Source of the DNA: JAJDXO01 sp965213765
Lineage (GTDB): Bacteria > Pseudomonadota > Alphaproteobacteria > Rhodospirillales > UBA2165
Assembly (NCBI GenBank): GCA_965213765.1
Contig: OZ243926.1
Span: forward strand, 124,001-188,000
Length of the DNA: 64,000 nucleotides
Direction of reading: 5' to 3'
Below the pieces are notes generated by a model. The model was given only the letters and a program-made list of their open reading frames with translations. It ran no database searches and had not been told where the DNA came from. The position numbers and the translations under genes are program-made. This document shows, in pieces, positions 41,578 to 49,581 of the stretch. Every line of letters begins with the position of its first letter. Position 1 is the stretch's first letter.

Positions 41578-42072
41578 TTATTCGGCGGCGGCTTCGGCGG
41601 GTTCCTGATGCTTTGGCGCCGCCTCAGCTATTGCCTTACCCTTGAGGATATTGATCCCGCCGTCGGCGTCCAATTTGCCGGCGGTCCCGGCCTCGATGCG
41701 GCGGCAATGGGCTTCAAGGTAAGCCCCCTGCTCGATCGCCAGGCTCTCATGCAGGATGTCGCCGAGCACATGGGCCGTCTTGGCAAGCGACACCGCCCGG
41801 GCACGGATTTGACCGGTCACCCGGCCATGGACCCGGCAGGTGTCGGCGACGATTATGCCGTTGACCTGAGCGGTTTCGCCGACCACCAGCACATCGGATT
41901 GGATATCGCCTTCCACGATACCGTCGACCTGGATCTCGCCGGAACTGACGAGGTCACCGACGACCTTGAGATCGTTCGAGAGAATGGATGGCGGCGCGGG
42001 TGACTTGGGCGCGGGTGTCTTGGGCACGGGTGCCTGTCGGCGTCCTTCGTCCCGGTTACCTTTGGTGAACAT
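41578..42072 (-). CDS. bactofilin (polymer-forming cytoskeletal protein)
   Basis: A 164-residue bactofilin. A proline-rich N-terminus (residues 10-28) precedes the central DUF583 beta-helix with periodic short turns: KVVGDLVSSGEIQVDG, IEGDIQSD-like repeats, VHGRVTGQIRA, HVLGDILHESL. The alanine/glutamate-rich C-terminus follows. Bactofilins polymerise at the membrane and localise cell-wall enzymes. Its start overlaps the M23 peptidase gene by 17 bases, the conserved bactofilin-peptidase pairing, so the two probably shape the cell wall together. Confidence 0.93.
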   Translation of the reverse strand: MFTKGNRDEGRRQAPVPKTPAPKSPAPPSILSNDLKVVGDLVSSGEIQVDGIVEGDIQSDVLVVGETAQVNGIIVADTCRVHGRVTGQIRARAVSLAKTAHVLGDILHESLAIEQGAYLEAHCRRIEAGTAGKLDADGGINILKGKAIAEAAPKHQEPAEAAAE

Positions 42073-43393
42073 ATCTGCCAGCCCTGATAAATTTCCAGGG
42101 ATTCCGGGGCCTGCCGTTCACATGAAGTTCGTAGTGCAGGTGGGGCCCGGTGCTGCGGCCCGAATTTCCCAGAAGCCCGATCTTGTGGCGATACTCCACC
42201 TTTTGCCCCTTTTTCACAAGAATCTTGTGGAGATGGCCATATCGGGTCTCGAGGCCCTGCCCGTGGTCGATAACTACCAAACGGCCATAGCGGCCCTTGT
42301 ATGCGGCATATGTCACGATTCCGGCCGCGGTGGCGTAGATCGGCGCCCTGAGGCGGCTGGTCATGTCGGTACCGTAATGCATGGCCCAGCGGCGGTTGAT
42401 GGGGTCGCGGCGTTTTCCGTAGTGGCTGGAGACCGAATAGAAGTCGAGGGGCGGCTGCAGCGGCAGTTGGTACATCAATTCCTGTAGGTCATCCCAGCGG
42501 GCGAGCTTCGAATCCAGGGTCTCCAGCTTGGCCTTGAGGCGCAATGCCGGTTCGCTGTCCGGTATGGCCGCGATGACCGGGCCGCCCTGTCCGCCCTGCC
42601 CTTTCCGCTCCTTGATATCGGCGCGGGCCAGGAGAGTCTCGACGTTGAGGCCGGTGCGCACCAGAACGTTCTCGATACTTTCGATGTTGTCGGTCGTGGT
42701 CTCGGTCAGGCGAGCGACGATATCCTTTTCCGATTCGTGGAGGTCGGCGAGTTCGCGCTTGAGGTCTTCGACGATACCTTGCAACCGATCGCCCCGAGAC
42801 CGGGCTTCGTCACGATCGTTAATCGCCTGCTCCAGGTCCGTGGCGACGACGTTCAAATTGCCCATGAGTTCGAAGTTGTAGGTGTTGAGCGCGTGCATCT
42901 CCCGCTCGATTTCATCCAGCCGCGATTTGAGGGCCGCGCGCATGGCAACCAACTGCCGGTGTTTGCTTTCCCGGTCTTCGCGCCTGGTTTCCGCTGATTT
43001 CAGGTTTTTCTGAAGGGTCGCATTGGTCTCCGCCAGATTCAGCATCAGACCGTGGTTTTTCTCAAGGTCGCGAGTCAGGGCCGAGACTTTGTTTTGATAG
43101 TCGGAAACCTCGTTCAGGAGGCTGCGATAGGACAGCCGGGCATTGAGGATTTCATTGTCCTTGGCGGTAACGACTTTGTCGTGGACGAAGTAGTTCACCG
43201 AGGCGAAGGCGGCCCAGCCGCCGAAGATGGCCAGTGCCGCGGCAGCACTCAACTGGAGACCGCTTGAAATTCGGAAGAACCGGACGCGGGCGTCGGTCCG
43301 GAGCATGATTTCACGCCGAGGGAAGACCCGGCGGATCGAGGCCGCCGCCGAACGGCGATAATCGCTCAATGTCGAACCCTCGCGTAGGCCCAT
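42056..43393 (-). CDS. M23 family metallopeptidase with coiled coil
   Basis: A 445-residue envelope protein. An N-terminal cytoplasmic part, one transmembrane helix (residues 48-68), a long coiled coil (about 75-235) and a C-terminal LytM/M23 domain: HYGTDMTSRLRAPIYA (His and Asp zinc ligands), TRYGHLHKILVKKGQ and GPHLHYELHVNG. All zinc and catalytic residues are present, so it should be an active DD-endopeptidase or a regulator of amidases. It overlaps the bactofilin start by 17 bases. Upstream lies a 234-base divergent gap to pgpA. Confidence 0.92.
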   Translation of the reverse strand: MGLREGSTLSDYRRSAAASIRRVFPRREIMLRTDARVRFFRISSGLQLSAAAALAIFGGWAAFASVNYFVHDKVVTAKDNEILNARLSYRSLLNEVSDYQNKVSALTRDLEKNHGLMLNLAETNATLQKNLKSAETRREDRESKHRQLVAMRAALKSRLDEIEREMHALNTYNFELMGNLNVVATDLEQAINDRDEARSRGDRLQGIVEDLKRELADLHESEKDIVARLTETTTDNIESIENVLVRTGLNVETLLARADIKERKGQGGQGGPVIAAIPDSEPALRLKAKLETLDSKLARWDDLQELMYQLPLQPPLDFYSVSSHYGKRRDPINRRWAMHYGTDMTSRLRAPIYATAAGIVTYAAYKGRYGRLVVIDHGQGLETRYGHLHKILVKKGQKVEYRHKIGLLGNSGRSTGPHLHYELHVNGRPRNPWKFIRAGRYVHQR

Positions 43394-43627
43394 GACCCCC
43401 TCGTTTCACCCCAATTCTGGTCTAACCTTATCGATCGAAGCACGGTCCGGCGGGCCTCCCGACACTATCCGCGCCCTGATTTGGTTGCAAGAAATATCAG
43501 CCGGTTTCCGCGCTTTCCGGGATTAATTTTGTCGTCATGCCGCCCAATGGATGCGATCCAGGGGTGTTCACCGTAGTCGGCGCGGATTTGAGCCGCTAGT
43601 CTCGCACCGGCAATAGAAGAGGCCGGG

Positions 43628-44086
43628 GTGAGCATCGCCAGGTTGATATCGACATGGTTTGGGTTCGGGTTGCTGCCGAAGGCGCCGGGCACCTGGGGCT
43701 CGCTGGCCGCGCTGCCCTTTGCCTGGTTCATTTGTGCCTACGGCGGTTACCAGATCCTGTTGCTGGCGACCGCCGGCATCTTTGTTGTCGGGGTCTGGAT
43801 GTCGGGAATCGCGGCGGCGGAAAGCGGCGCCGAAGACCCGGGCGAGGTAGTGATCGATGAAGTGGCCGGTCAATGGCTGACGCTCGTCGTCGTGCCGCCG
43901 GACTTTCTGCTCTACGCGGCAGGTTTCGTGCTGTTCCGGGTATTCGATATCTGGAAGCCCTGGCCGGTCTCATGGGCCGACCGGAATTTGAAGGGCGGCC
44001 TCGGCATCATGGCGGATGACATCTTGGCCGGCGTGTATGCGGCGGTCATACTCTTTGCGCTCAAGACCTGGCTGGAAACCCCATGA
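43628..44086 (+). CDS. pgpA: phosphatidylglycerophosphatase A
   Basis: A 152-residue membrane enzyme that dephosphorylates phosphatidylglycerophosphate to phosphatidylglycerol. GFGLLPKAPGTWGSLAALP and the catalytic acidic motif EVVIDEVAGQW are present, along with FVLFRVFDIWKPWPVSWADR, all typical of PgpA. Start GTG 43628 is preceded by GGCCGGG, a weak ribosome site. The stop overlaps the pncC start (ATGA), so the two are translationally coupled. ispDF, the usual upstream neighbour in relatives, is absent here. Confidence 0.94.
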   Translation: MSIARLISTWFGFGLLPKAPGTWGSLAALPFAWFICAYGGYQILLLATAGIFVVGVWMSGIAAAESGAEDPGEVVIDEVAGQWLTLVVVPPDFLLYAAGFVLFRVFDIWKPWPVSWADRNLKGGLGIMADDILAGVYAAVILFALKTWLETP

Positions 44087-44574
44087 CCTTTCCCAAAGCA
44101 ATCGTTGACGCGGCGCAGGCGGTCATCGACCGGGCGACAACCCGGAACCTCAAAATCGGTACCGTCGAATCGTGCACCGGCGGCCTGATCGGCGGCGCGC
44201 TGACCGCGATTTCGGGATCGTCGTCGGCCGTCGAGCGGGGGTTCATCACCTATTCCAACGCGGCCAAGAACGAAATCGTCGGCGTGCCCATGGAAACCAT
44301 AATCAAGCACGGTGCGGTGAGTGACCGGACGGTGCGCGCCATGGCCGAAGGCGCGTTGAACGCGGCGCCGCTGGATGCGGCGGTGGCGGTGACCGGGATT
44401 GCCGGCCCCAGTGGCGGTACGCCCGAAAAGCCGGTGGGCCTGGTCTATATGGGCGCCTCGCGGAAGGGGCGCGACACGCTGGTTGCCCGCGAGGTTTTTC
44501 CGGGCGGCCGGGACGCGGTCCGCGAAGCGGCCGTGCTGGCCGCGCTGAACCTGCTGCTCAAGCAATTGAACTGA
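44083..44574 (+). CDS. pncC: nicotinamide-nucleotide amidase (CinA C-terminal type)
   Basis: A 163-residue protein equal to the CinA C-terminal domain. It deamidates NMN to nicotinate mononucleotide, recycling a by-product of NAD-dependent ligase. KIGTVESCTGGLIGGALTAISGSS has the catalytic Ser/Thr region, and AVTGIAGPSGGTPEKPVGLVY the second signature. The N-terminal molybdopterin-like domain of full CinA is missing, as in many proteobacteria. It overlaps pgpA by four bases. Confidence 0.93.
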   Translation: MTFPKAIVDAAQAVIDRATTRNLKIGTVESCTGGLIGGALTAISGSSSAVERGFITYSNAAKNEIVGVPMETIIKHGAVSDRTVRAMAEGALNAAPLDAAVAVTGIAGPSGGTPEKPVGLVYMGASRKGRDTLVAREVFPGGRDAVREAAVLAALNLLLKQLN

Positions 44575-44592
44575 CCTAAGGAGAATGAAGAG

Positions 44593-45699
44593 ATGACCGA
44601 ACGCACCTTCCCGCCCTTCCGGGCCGATCAGGTCGGCAGCCTCCTCCGCCCCGCGCGGCTGGCGGAAGCCCGGCAAAAATACGCGGACGGCGGCGTGTCC
44701 GCGGGTGAACTCAAGGCCGTCGAAGACGAATGCATCCGGGATGCCGTCGCCAAGCAGGAGGCCGTCGGCCTCCGGGCGGTGACCGACGGTGAGTTTCGCC
44801 GCAATTCGTGGAATTTCGACTTTATCTCCGGGTTCGGCGGTTTCGAACTGGTCGAGGAATCCCAGGGGCCCGCATTCTCCGGCGGTTACAGGCCGCAGTC
44901 CCTGAAAGTGACCGGCAAGGTGGCCAATCCGGACGGCGTCATGGTCGACCACTTCGCCTTTCTCAAAGGATCCGCCGGCGTGACTGCCAAGATGTGCATC
45001 CCCTCACCTTCCCTCGCCTATCATCGGGGCGGCCGGGCGCTGATTGACGAGACGGTCTATCCCGACCTGGATGTCTATTGGGACGATGTCTGGGCCGCCT
45101 ACAAGCGGGAGATCGCCCTGATGGCGGAGGCCGGCTGCACGTACCTCCAGCTCGACGACACCACTTTTGCCCTGATGTGCGATCCCCGCTACCGCCAGGC
45201 GATGGCCGACCGCGGTGACGACGCGGACGATCTGGTGGCGCACTACGCGAAAGGCATCAACACGGTCATCGCCGACAGGCCCGACAATATGGCGATCACG
45301 GTTCACATGTGCCGGGGCAATTTCCAGAGCACCTGGATCGCCGAAGGCGGCTACGAGCCGGTGGCCGAGAAGATGTTCTCGGAGGCAAACGTGGACGGGT
45401 TCTTCATGGAATGGGATTCGGACCGGGCCGGTGGGTTCGAGCCCCTCCGCTTCGTCCGCGACGACCAAGTCGTGGTGGTTGGACTGATCACTTCCAAGAC
45501 CCCCGAGTTGGAGAGCAAGGACGAGATCAAGCGGCGGATGGACGAGGCGGCGCGGCATGTGCCCCTCGATCGTCTATGCCTCAGCCCCCAATGCGGGTTC
45601 GCCAGCACCCACCAGGGAAACAAGCTCACCGAAGATGAACAGTGGCGGAAGCTGGAACTGGTGGTCGAGACCGCGGGTGAAATCTGGGGCGGCGCCTGA
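44593..45699 (+). CDS. MetE C-terminal-like cobalamin-independent methyltransferase family protein
   Basis: A 368-residue single-domain homologue of the catalytic half of MetE. Features include RADQVGSLLRP, TDGEFRRNSWNFDFISGFGGF, LDDTTFALMCD, and the zinc ligands: HMCRGN (His and Cys), FFMEWDSDRAGGFEPL (Glu) and SPQCGFAST (Cys). Stand-alone proteins of this type include methylcobalamin- or thiol-methyl transferases and epoxyalkane:CoM transferase relatives; the methyl donor is unknown here. AAGGAGA precedes ATG 44593. It is inserted, with the VOC gene, between pncC and ratA, and ends three bases from the convergent VOC stop. Confidence 0.85.
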   Translation: MTERTFPPFRADQVGSLLRPARLAEARQKYADGGVSAGELKAVEDECIRDAVAKQEAVGLRAVTDGEFRRNSWNFDFISGFGGFELVEESQGPAFSGGYRPQSLKVTGKVANPDGVMVDHFAFLKGSAGVTAKMCIPSPSLAYHRGGRALIDETVYPDLDVYWDDVWAAYKREIALMAEAGCTYLQLDDTTFALMCDPRYRQAMADRGDDADDLVAHYAKGINTVIADRPDNMAITVHMCRGNFQSTWIAEGGYEPVAEKMFSEANVDGFFMEWDSDRAGGFEPLRFVRDDQVVVVGLITSKTPELESKDEIKRRMDEAARHVPLDRLCLSPQCGFASTHQGNKLTEDEQWRKLELVVETAGEIWGGA

Positions 45700-45702
45700 G
45701 CG

Positions 45703-46236
45703 TTATTTGAGGCCCAGTTCTTCGCGGAACCGGGCTTTCCACTCGTCGAATTTTTCCGCTGTGGTCTCTTTCTCCAGGAGCGACAACGTATCCTCGGCGA
45801 TCTCTTCTTCCGGCTTGTCGAGATCAATGGGCTCGGCGAAGGGCTGTCGGCAATGCCAGGGCGTATCGACGAACACTTCCGCCGTGTTGCCCTCCGGGTC
45901 CTTGAAATAGACCGACCAGGCGTTGCCGTGGGTCATCGGCGACACGTCGGAGGCGCCGGGGTGATCCTTGACCCGCCGGTAGACTTCCTTGACATGGGCG
46001 AGGCTGTCGACCCGGAACGCCATGTGATTGAAGTGCTTTTTGCCGATCTCCGTCTCCCGCCCCCGGACCATAAGCATCTGATGATGATTGTCGGGGTCGG
46101 CGGAGAGAAAGCAGATGCGGTCGTCGTCGGCCCGGTCGGTGACTTTCAGTCCCACAACGCCGGTATAGAAATCGACCATGGCCGGCAGGTCATAGACGTG
46201 AAAGCCGGCGTGGCTGAGGGTCATTTTTCCGGGCAT
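45703..46236 (-). CDS. VOC (glyoxalase/extradiol dioxygenase-like) protein
   Basis: A 177-residue vicinal-oxygen-chelate protein with two beta-alpha-beta-beta-beta modules. LSHAGFHVYDLPAMVDFYTGVVG (first metal His), KKHFNHMAFRVD (second His) and YFKDPEGNTAEVFVDTPWH (Glu) form a metal triad. It is closest in layout to catechol 2,3-dioxygenase-like singletons. The last 40 residues are an acidic/basic helical tail. Possible roles are aromatic ring cleavage or detoxification; the substrate is not known. Start ATG 46236; it could also start at the internal ATG in MPGKM. Confidence 0.85.
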   Translation of the reverse strand: MPGKMTLSHAGFHVYDLPAMVDFYTGVVGLKVTDRADDDRICFLSADPDNHHQMLMVRGRETEIGKKHFNHMAFRVDSLAHVKEVYRRVKDHPGASDVSPMTHGNAWSVYFKDPEGNTAEVFVDTPWHCRQPFAEPIDLDKPEEEIAEDTLSLLEKETTAEKFDEWKARFREELGLK

Positions 46237-46266
46237 TTCGTACTCCGCGTTTCTCTCCAGTGACCC

Positions 46267-46701
46267 CTATTTACCATAGATACGATGAGCGCGCTCTTCA
46301 AAGGCGCCGACCATGATCTGGACCGCCTTTTCGAATACCATCCCGATCATCTTCCGCAGCAGTTTGGAACGAAACTCGAAATCAACATAGAAGTCGACGA
46401 TGCACGTGCCGTCCGGCTGTTCGATGAATATCCAGTGGTTATTCAGATATTTGAACGGCCCCTCCGAGTAGCTCACGTCGATCCGGTCGGGATGGGCGAG
46501 TTCCACCCGCGAGGTGAAGCGCTCACGGAACATCTTGTAGCCGATGACCATGTCGGCGATGAGGACGTTGCCCTCCCGCGAACGGATGCGGGTGCCGACG
46601 CACCACGGCAGGAACTCGGGGTATTTCTCGATGTCGGAGACCAGATTGAACATCTGCTCCGGTGCGTACGGCAGCGGTTTTTGTTCTGCGTGGGTGGGCA
46701 T
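46267..46701 (-). CDS. RatA/COQ10-family START-like protein
   Basis: A 144-residue START/polyketide-cyclase-fold protein related to yeast Coq10 and E. coli RatA. PYAPEQMFNLVSDIEKYPEFLPWC at the start, RFTSRVELAHPDRI, and FKYLNNHWIF are typical. In alphaproteobacteria the likely role is binding ubiquinone or its precursors; the RatA 70S-inhibitor ('toxin') label comes from E. coli and should not be assumed. It lies 39 bases downstream of lipA on the same strand, the conserved order. Confidence 0.9.
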   Translation of the reverse strand: MPTHAEQKPLPYAPEQMFNLVSDIEKYPEFLPWCVGTRIRSREGNVLIADMVIGYKMFRERFTSRVELAHPDRIDVSYSEGPFKYLNNHWIFIEQPDGTCIVDFYVDFEFRSKLLRKMIGMVFEKAVQIMVGAFEERAHRIYGK

Positions 46702-46740
46702 ATCTTCCGAGTCTTGGGCGCCCGGCTTATAGCCCGATTC

Positions 46741-47682
46741 TCAGGCTTCGGCCAACTTGGCGATGCGCGCGGCGCGGAGTTGCCTGAAGTCGTCGTCCGC
46801 GTGATAGGAAGACCGGGTCAACGGCGTCGCCGACACCTTCAGGAATCCCTTGGCGAGCGCAATGGTCTCATACTCCCCGAACTCTTCCGGGGTTACGAAC
46901 CGGTCGATGGGCGCATGCTTGGGCGTCGGCTGCAGATACTGGCCGATGGTCAGGAAATCCACATCCGCCGAGCGAAGGTCATCCATTACCTGGAGCACCT
47001 CGTTCCGCTCCTCGCCCAGCCCCACCATGATGCCTGACTTGGTGAAGATCTCGGGATCGATCCGCTTGACCGTGTCCAGCAGCCTCAGGGAATGAAAATA
47101 CCTCGCGCCCGGCCTGATGGCCGGATAGAGCCGCGGCACGGTCTCGAGGTTGTGGTTGTAGACATCGGGCTTGGCGGCGGCCACGGCCTCGATGGCGCCG
47201 TCCTTGTCGCGGAAATCAGGGGTGAGGATCTCGACCGTCGTGTCCGGGGCCATCTCGCGCAACTTGTCGAGACAGGCGACGAATTGAGAGGCGCCGCCGT
47301 CATCCAGATCATCCCGGTCAACCGAGGTGATCACCATGTGCTTGAGGCCGGTCATGGTCGCCATGATGGCGACGTTCTCGGGCTCCCGGGGATCGACGGC
47401 ATCGGGCTTGCCGGTCGCCACATTGCAGAACGCGCAGGCCCGGGTGCAGATTTCGCCCAGTATCATCACCGTCGCATGCTTCTGGGCCCAGCACTCGCCG
47501 ATGTTGGGGCAGGCGGCCTCTTCGCAGACCGTGGCCAGGTTGAGCTCCCGCATCAACCGCTTGGTCTCGCCATATTCCTTCGAGGTAGGCGCTTTCACCC
47601 GAATCCAGGCCGGCTTGCGGGGGCTCGGCCGGTCCGGATTGTTGCGCTTCTCCGGGTGGCGGTATTTTCGAACCTGGTTCAT
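46741..47682 (-). CDS. lipA: lipoyl synthase
   Basis: A 313-residue radical SAM enzyme inserting two sulfurs into octanoylated lipoyl domains. Both iron-sulfur motifs are visible: CEEAACPNIGECW (auxiliary cluster, residues 54-66) and CTRACAFCNVATG (radical SAM CxxxCxxC), plus a C-terminal RSSYHADD whose Ser ligates the auxiliary cluster. Its substrates are encoded next door: PdhB and PdhC both carry lipoyl domains. ATG 47682 starts one base after the GNAT stop (TGAGATG). Confidence 0.96.
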   Translation of the reverse strand: MNQVRKYRHPEKRNNPDRPSPRKPAWIRVKAPTSKEYGETKRLMRELNLATVCEEAACPNIGECWAQKHATVMILGEICTRACAFCNVATGKPDAVDPREPENVAIMATMTGLKHMVITSVDRDDLDDGGASQFVACLDKLREMAPDTTVEILTPDFRDKDGAIEAVAAAKPDVYNHNLETVPRLYPAIRPGARYFHSLRLLDTVKRIDPEIFTKSGIMVGLGEERNEVLQVMDDLRSADVDFLTIGQYLQPTPKHAPIDRFVTPEEFGEYETIALAKGFLKVSATPLTRSSYHADDDFRQLRAARIAKLAEA

Positions 47683-47683
47683 C

Positions 47684-48136
47684 TCAGATGTTCACGTCGT
47701 ATCTCACCCATCGGGTCACGGGCGTAATTCTATCATAGAGCTTGCGGGCGGTCTCGTTGTCCTCGGCCGTCATCCAGTAGACCCGGTGCCAGCCATGCCC
47801 TTTGGCCATGTCGATCAGCGCCTCGATCAGCGCCCGGCCGGCCCCCTGCCCGCGCGCCGCGGGATCCACATAGAGGTCCTCCAGGTAGCACACCGGCCGC
47901 AGCGCCCATGTATTCGCGTGCAGGACGTAGTTCAAGAGGCCGGCCACCTCGCCGCCGGCCTCGGCGACCAGCCCCCAGACGGCGGACTCCCGGTTCATCA
48001 GGCGCTCCCAGGTATGAGCCGTGACCTCGTCGGACACCTCGGTCTCGTAGAATTCGAGGTAGCCGGCCCATAGCCGGTGCCAGTCCTCCTTGTCCTGCCC
48101 GGCGAGCGGACGCACATCCAGGGGTCTCGGGTTCAT
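47684..48136 (-). CDS. GNAT family N-acetyltransferase
   Basis: A 150-residue GNAT protein. LNYVLHANTWALRPVCYLEDLYVDPAARGQGAGRALIEALI holds the acetyl-CoA pyrophosphate loop (RGQGAGRA), and GWHRVYWMTAEDNETARKLYDR is the usual C-terminal part. Substrate unknown. It is wedged between lpd and lipA: its ATG overlaps the lpd stop (TAATG) and its stop is one base before lipA, so it is read as part of the pdh-lipA transcript. A role in modifying the complex or an unrelated small molecule cannot be told. Confidence 0.88.
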   Translation of the reverse strand: MNPRPLDVRPLAGQDKEDWHRLWAGYLEFYETEVSDEVTAHTWERLMNRESAVWGLVAEAGGEVAGLLNYVLHANTWALRPVCYLEDLYVDPAARGQGAGRALIEALIDMAKGHGWHRVYWMTAEDNETARKLYDRITPVTRWVRYDVNI

Positions 48137-49572
48137 TAGAAGTGAATGACCCGGCCGTAGGCGTCGAGGACGGCCTCGTGCATCATTTCGGACAGCGTCG
48201 GGTGCGGGAACACCGAATGCATCAACTCGGCCTCGGTGGTCTCGAGGGTCTTGGCGATGCCGTAGCCCTGGATCAGTTCGGTCACCTCGGCCCCGACCAT
48301 ATGGGCGCCCAGCAGCTCGCCGGTCTTGGCGTCGAACACGGTCTTGACCAATCCGTCCGGCTCACCCAACGCAATGGCCTTGCCGTTGCCCTGGAACGGG
48401 AATTTGCCGACCTTGACCTCGTAGCCCCGTTCCCTGGCCGCGGCTTCCGTGAGCCCGACGCTGGCCACTTGCGGCGCGCAATAGGTGCAGCCCGGGATGC
48501 ATGAGGTATCCAGCGGGTGCACATCGTTCACCCCGGCGATCTTCTCGACGCAGATGATGCCTTCGTGGCTGGCCTTGTGGGCAAGCCAGGGCGGGCCGGT
48601 GACGTCGCCGATGGCATAGACGCCGGGCTCGTGGGTCGCGCTCCACTCGTCGATGACGATGTGGGATTTCTCGACCCGCACCTTGGTGCCGTCCAGCCCG
48701 ATGTCTTCCACATTGCCGACGATGCCGACCGCCAATATCACCCGGTCGACGGTGAGGTCGGTGGATTTGCCGCCGCCTTCACCGGCAACCTCGATGGTGG
48801 CGGTGACGTTGCCTTTGCCCTTCTTCAGGCCCTTCACCGTCGCCGACGTCATGATGTTCATGCCCTGAGCCTTGAATGCCTTCTCGGCGAAGGCGGAGAT
48901 TTCCTCGTCCTCCACCGGCAATATCCGGGGCAGCACCTCGACCACCGTGACCTCGGCGCCAAGGGTCTTGTAGAAGCTCGCGAACTCGATGCCGATGGCG
49001 CCGGATCCGACCACCAGGAGAGACTTGGGCATGGTTTCGGGGACCATGGCTTCCTTATAGGTCCAGATCAGTTCACCGTCGGGCTCGAGGCCCGGCAGTG
49101 TCCGCGCCCGGGCGCCGGTCGCCAGGATGATGTGTTCGGCGGTGAGGCCGGCGATCTTCCTGCCGTCGGCCGAGACCTCCAGCTTGCGCACGCCTTTTTC
49201 CTGGCCGGCCAGCTTGCCGTGGCCGTCGAAGACCGCGACCTTGTTCTTCTTCAAAAGGTGTGCGACGCCGCCGGACAGCCGGCGCGCCACCCGGCGCGAG
49301 CGTTTGACGATCTTGGGCAGATCGATGGAGACGCCCTCGACCTTGAGGCCGAACTCGTCGGCCCGCTCCATCAGGTGATAGACCTCGGAGGTGCGCAGCA
49401 GCGCCTTGGTCGGGATGCAGCCCCAGTTGAGGCAGATGCCGCCCAGGTGTTCCCGCTCGACGCAGGCCGCCTTCATGCCGAGCTGCGCGGCGCGGATGGC
49501 GGTCACGTAGCCGCCCGGCCCGCCGCCGACGACGATCACGTCGAAATTGGTTTCGGTTGGTTGATCCGCCAT
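48136..49572 (-). CDS. lpd: dihydrolipoamide dehydrogenase (E3)
   Basis: A 478-residue flavoprotein that reoxidises lipoyl groups and reduces NAD. VVGGGPGGYVTAIRAAQLG binds FAD; GGICLNWGCIPTKALL carries the redox cysteine pair; VVGSGAIGIEFASFY binds NAD; YAIGDVTGPPWLAHKASHEG and the C-terminal HPTLSEMMHEAV (catalytic His-Glu) complete it. It lies nine bases downstream of pdhC. Being in the pdh operon, it is likely dedicated to pyruvate dehydrogenase, though E3 can serve other complexes. Confidence 0.96.
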   Translation of the reverse strand: MADQPTETNFDVIVVGGGPGGYVTAIRAAQLGMKAACVEREHLGGICLNWGCIPTKALLRTSEVYHLMERADEFGLKVEGVSIDLPKIVKRSRRVARRLSGGVAHLLKKNKVAVFDGHGKLAGQEKGVRKLEVSADGRKIAGLTAEHIILATGARARTLPGLEPDGELIWTYKEAMVPETMPKSLLVVGSGAIGIEFASFYKTLGAEVTVVEVLPRILPVEDEEISAFAEKAFKAQGMNIMTSATVKGLKKGKGNVTATIEVAGEGGGKSTDLTVDRVILAVGIVGNVEDIGLDGTKVRVEKSHIVIDEWSATHEPGVYAIGDVTGPPWLAHKASHEGIICVEKIAGVNDVHPLDTSCIPGCTYCAPQVASVGLTEAAARERGYEVKVGKFPFQGNGKAIALGEPDGLVKTVFDAKTGELLGAHMVGAEVTELIQGYGIAKTLETTEAELMHSVFPHPTLSEMMHEAVLDAYGRVIHF

Positions 49573-49581
49573 CGTGACCCC

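Noticed and set aside
43465..43731. 88-codon minus-strand frame across the pgpA start
   Set aside because: Overlaps pgpA coding sequence; no ribosome site or family resemblance.
45425..45450. tRNA T-loop-like GGTTCGAGCCC
   Set aside because: It is inside the MetE-like coding sequence with no cloverleaf around it. No tRNA was found elsewhere.
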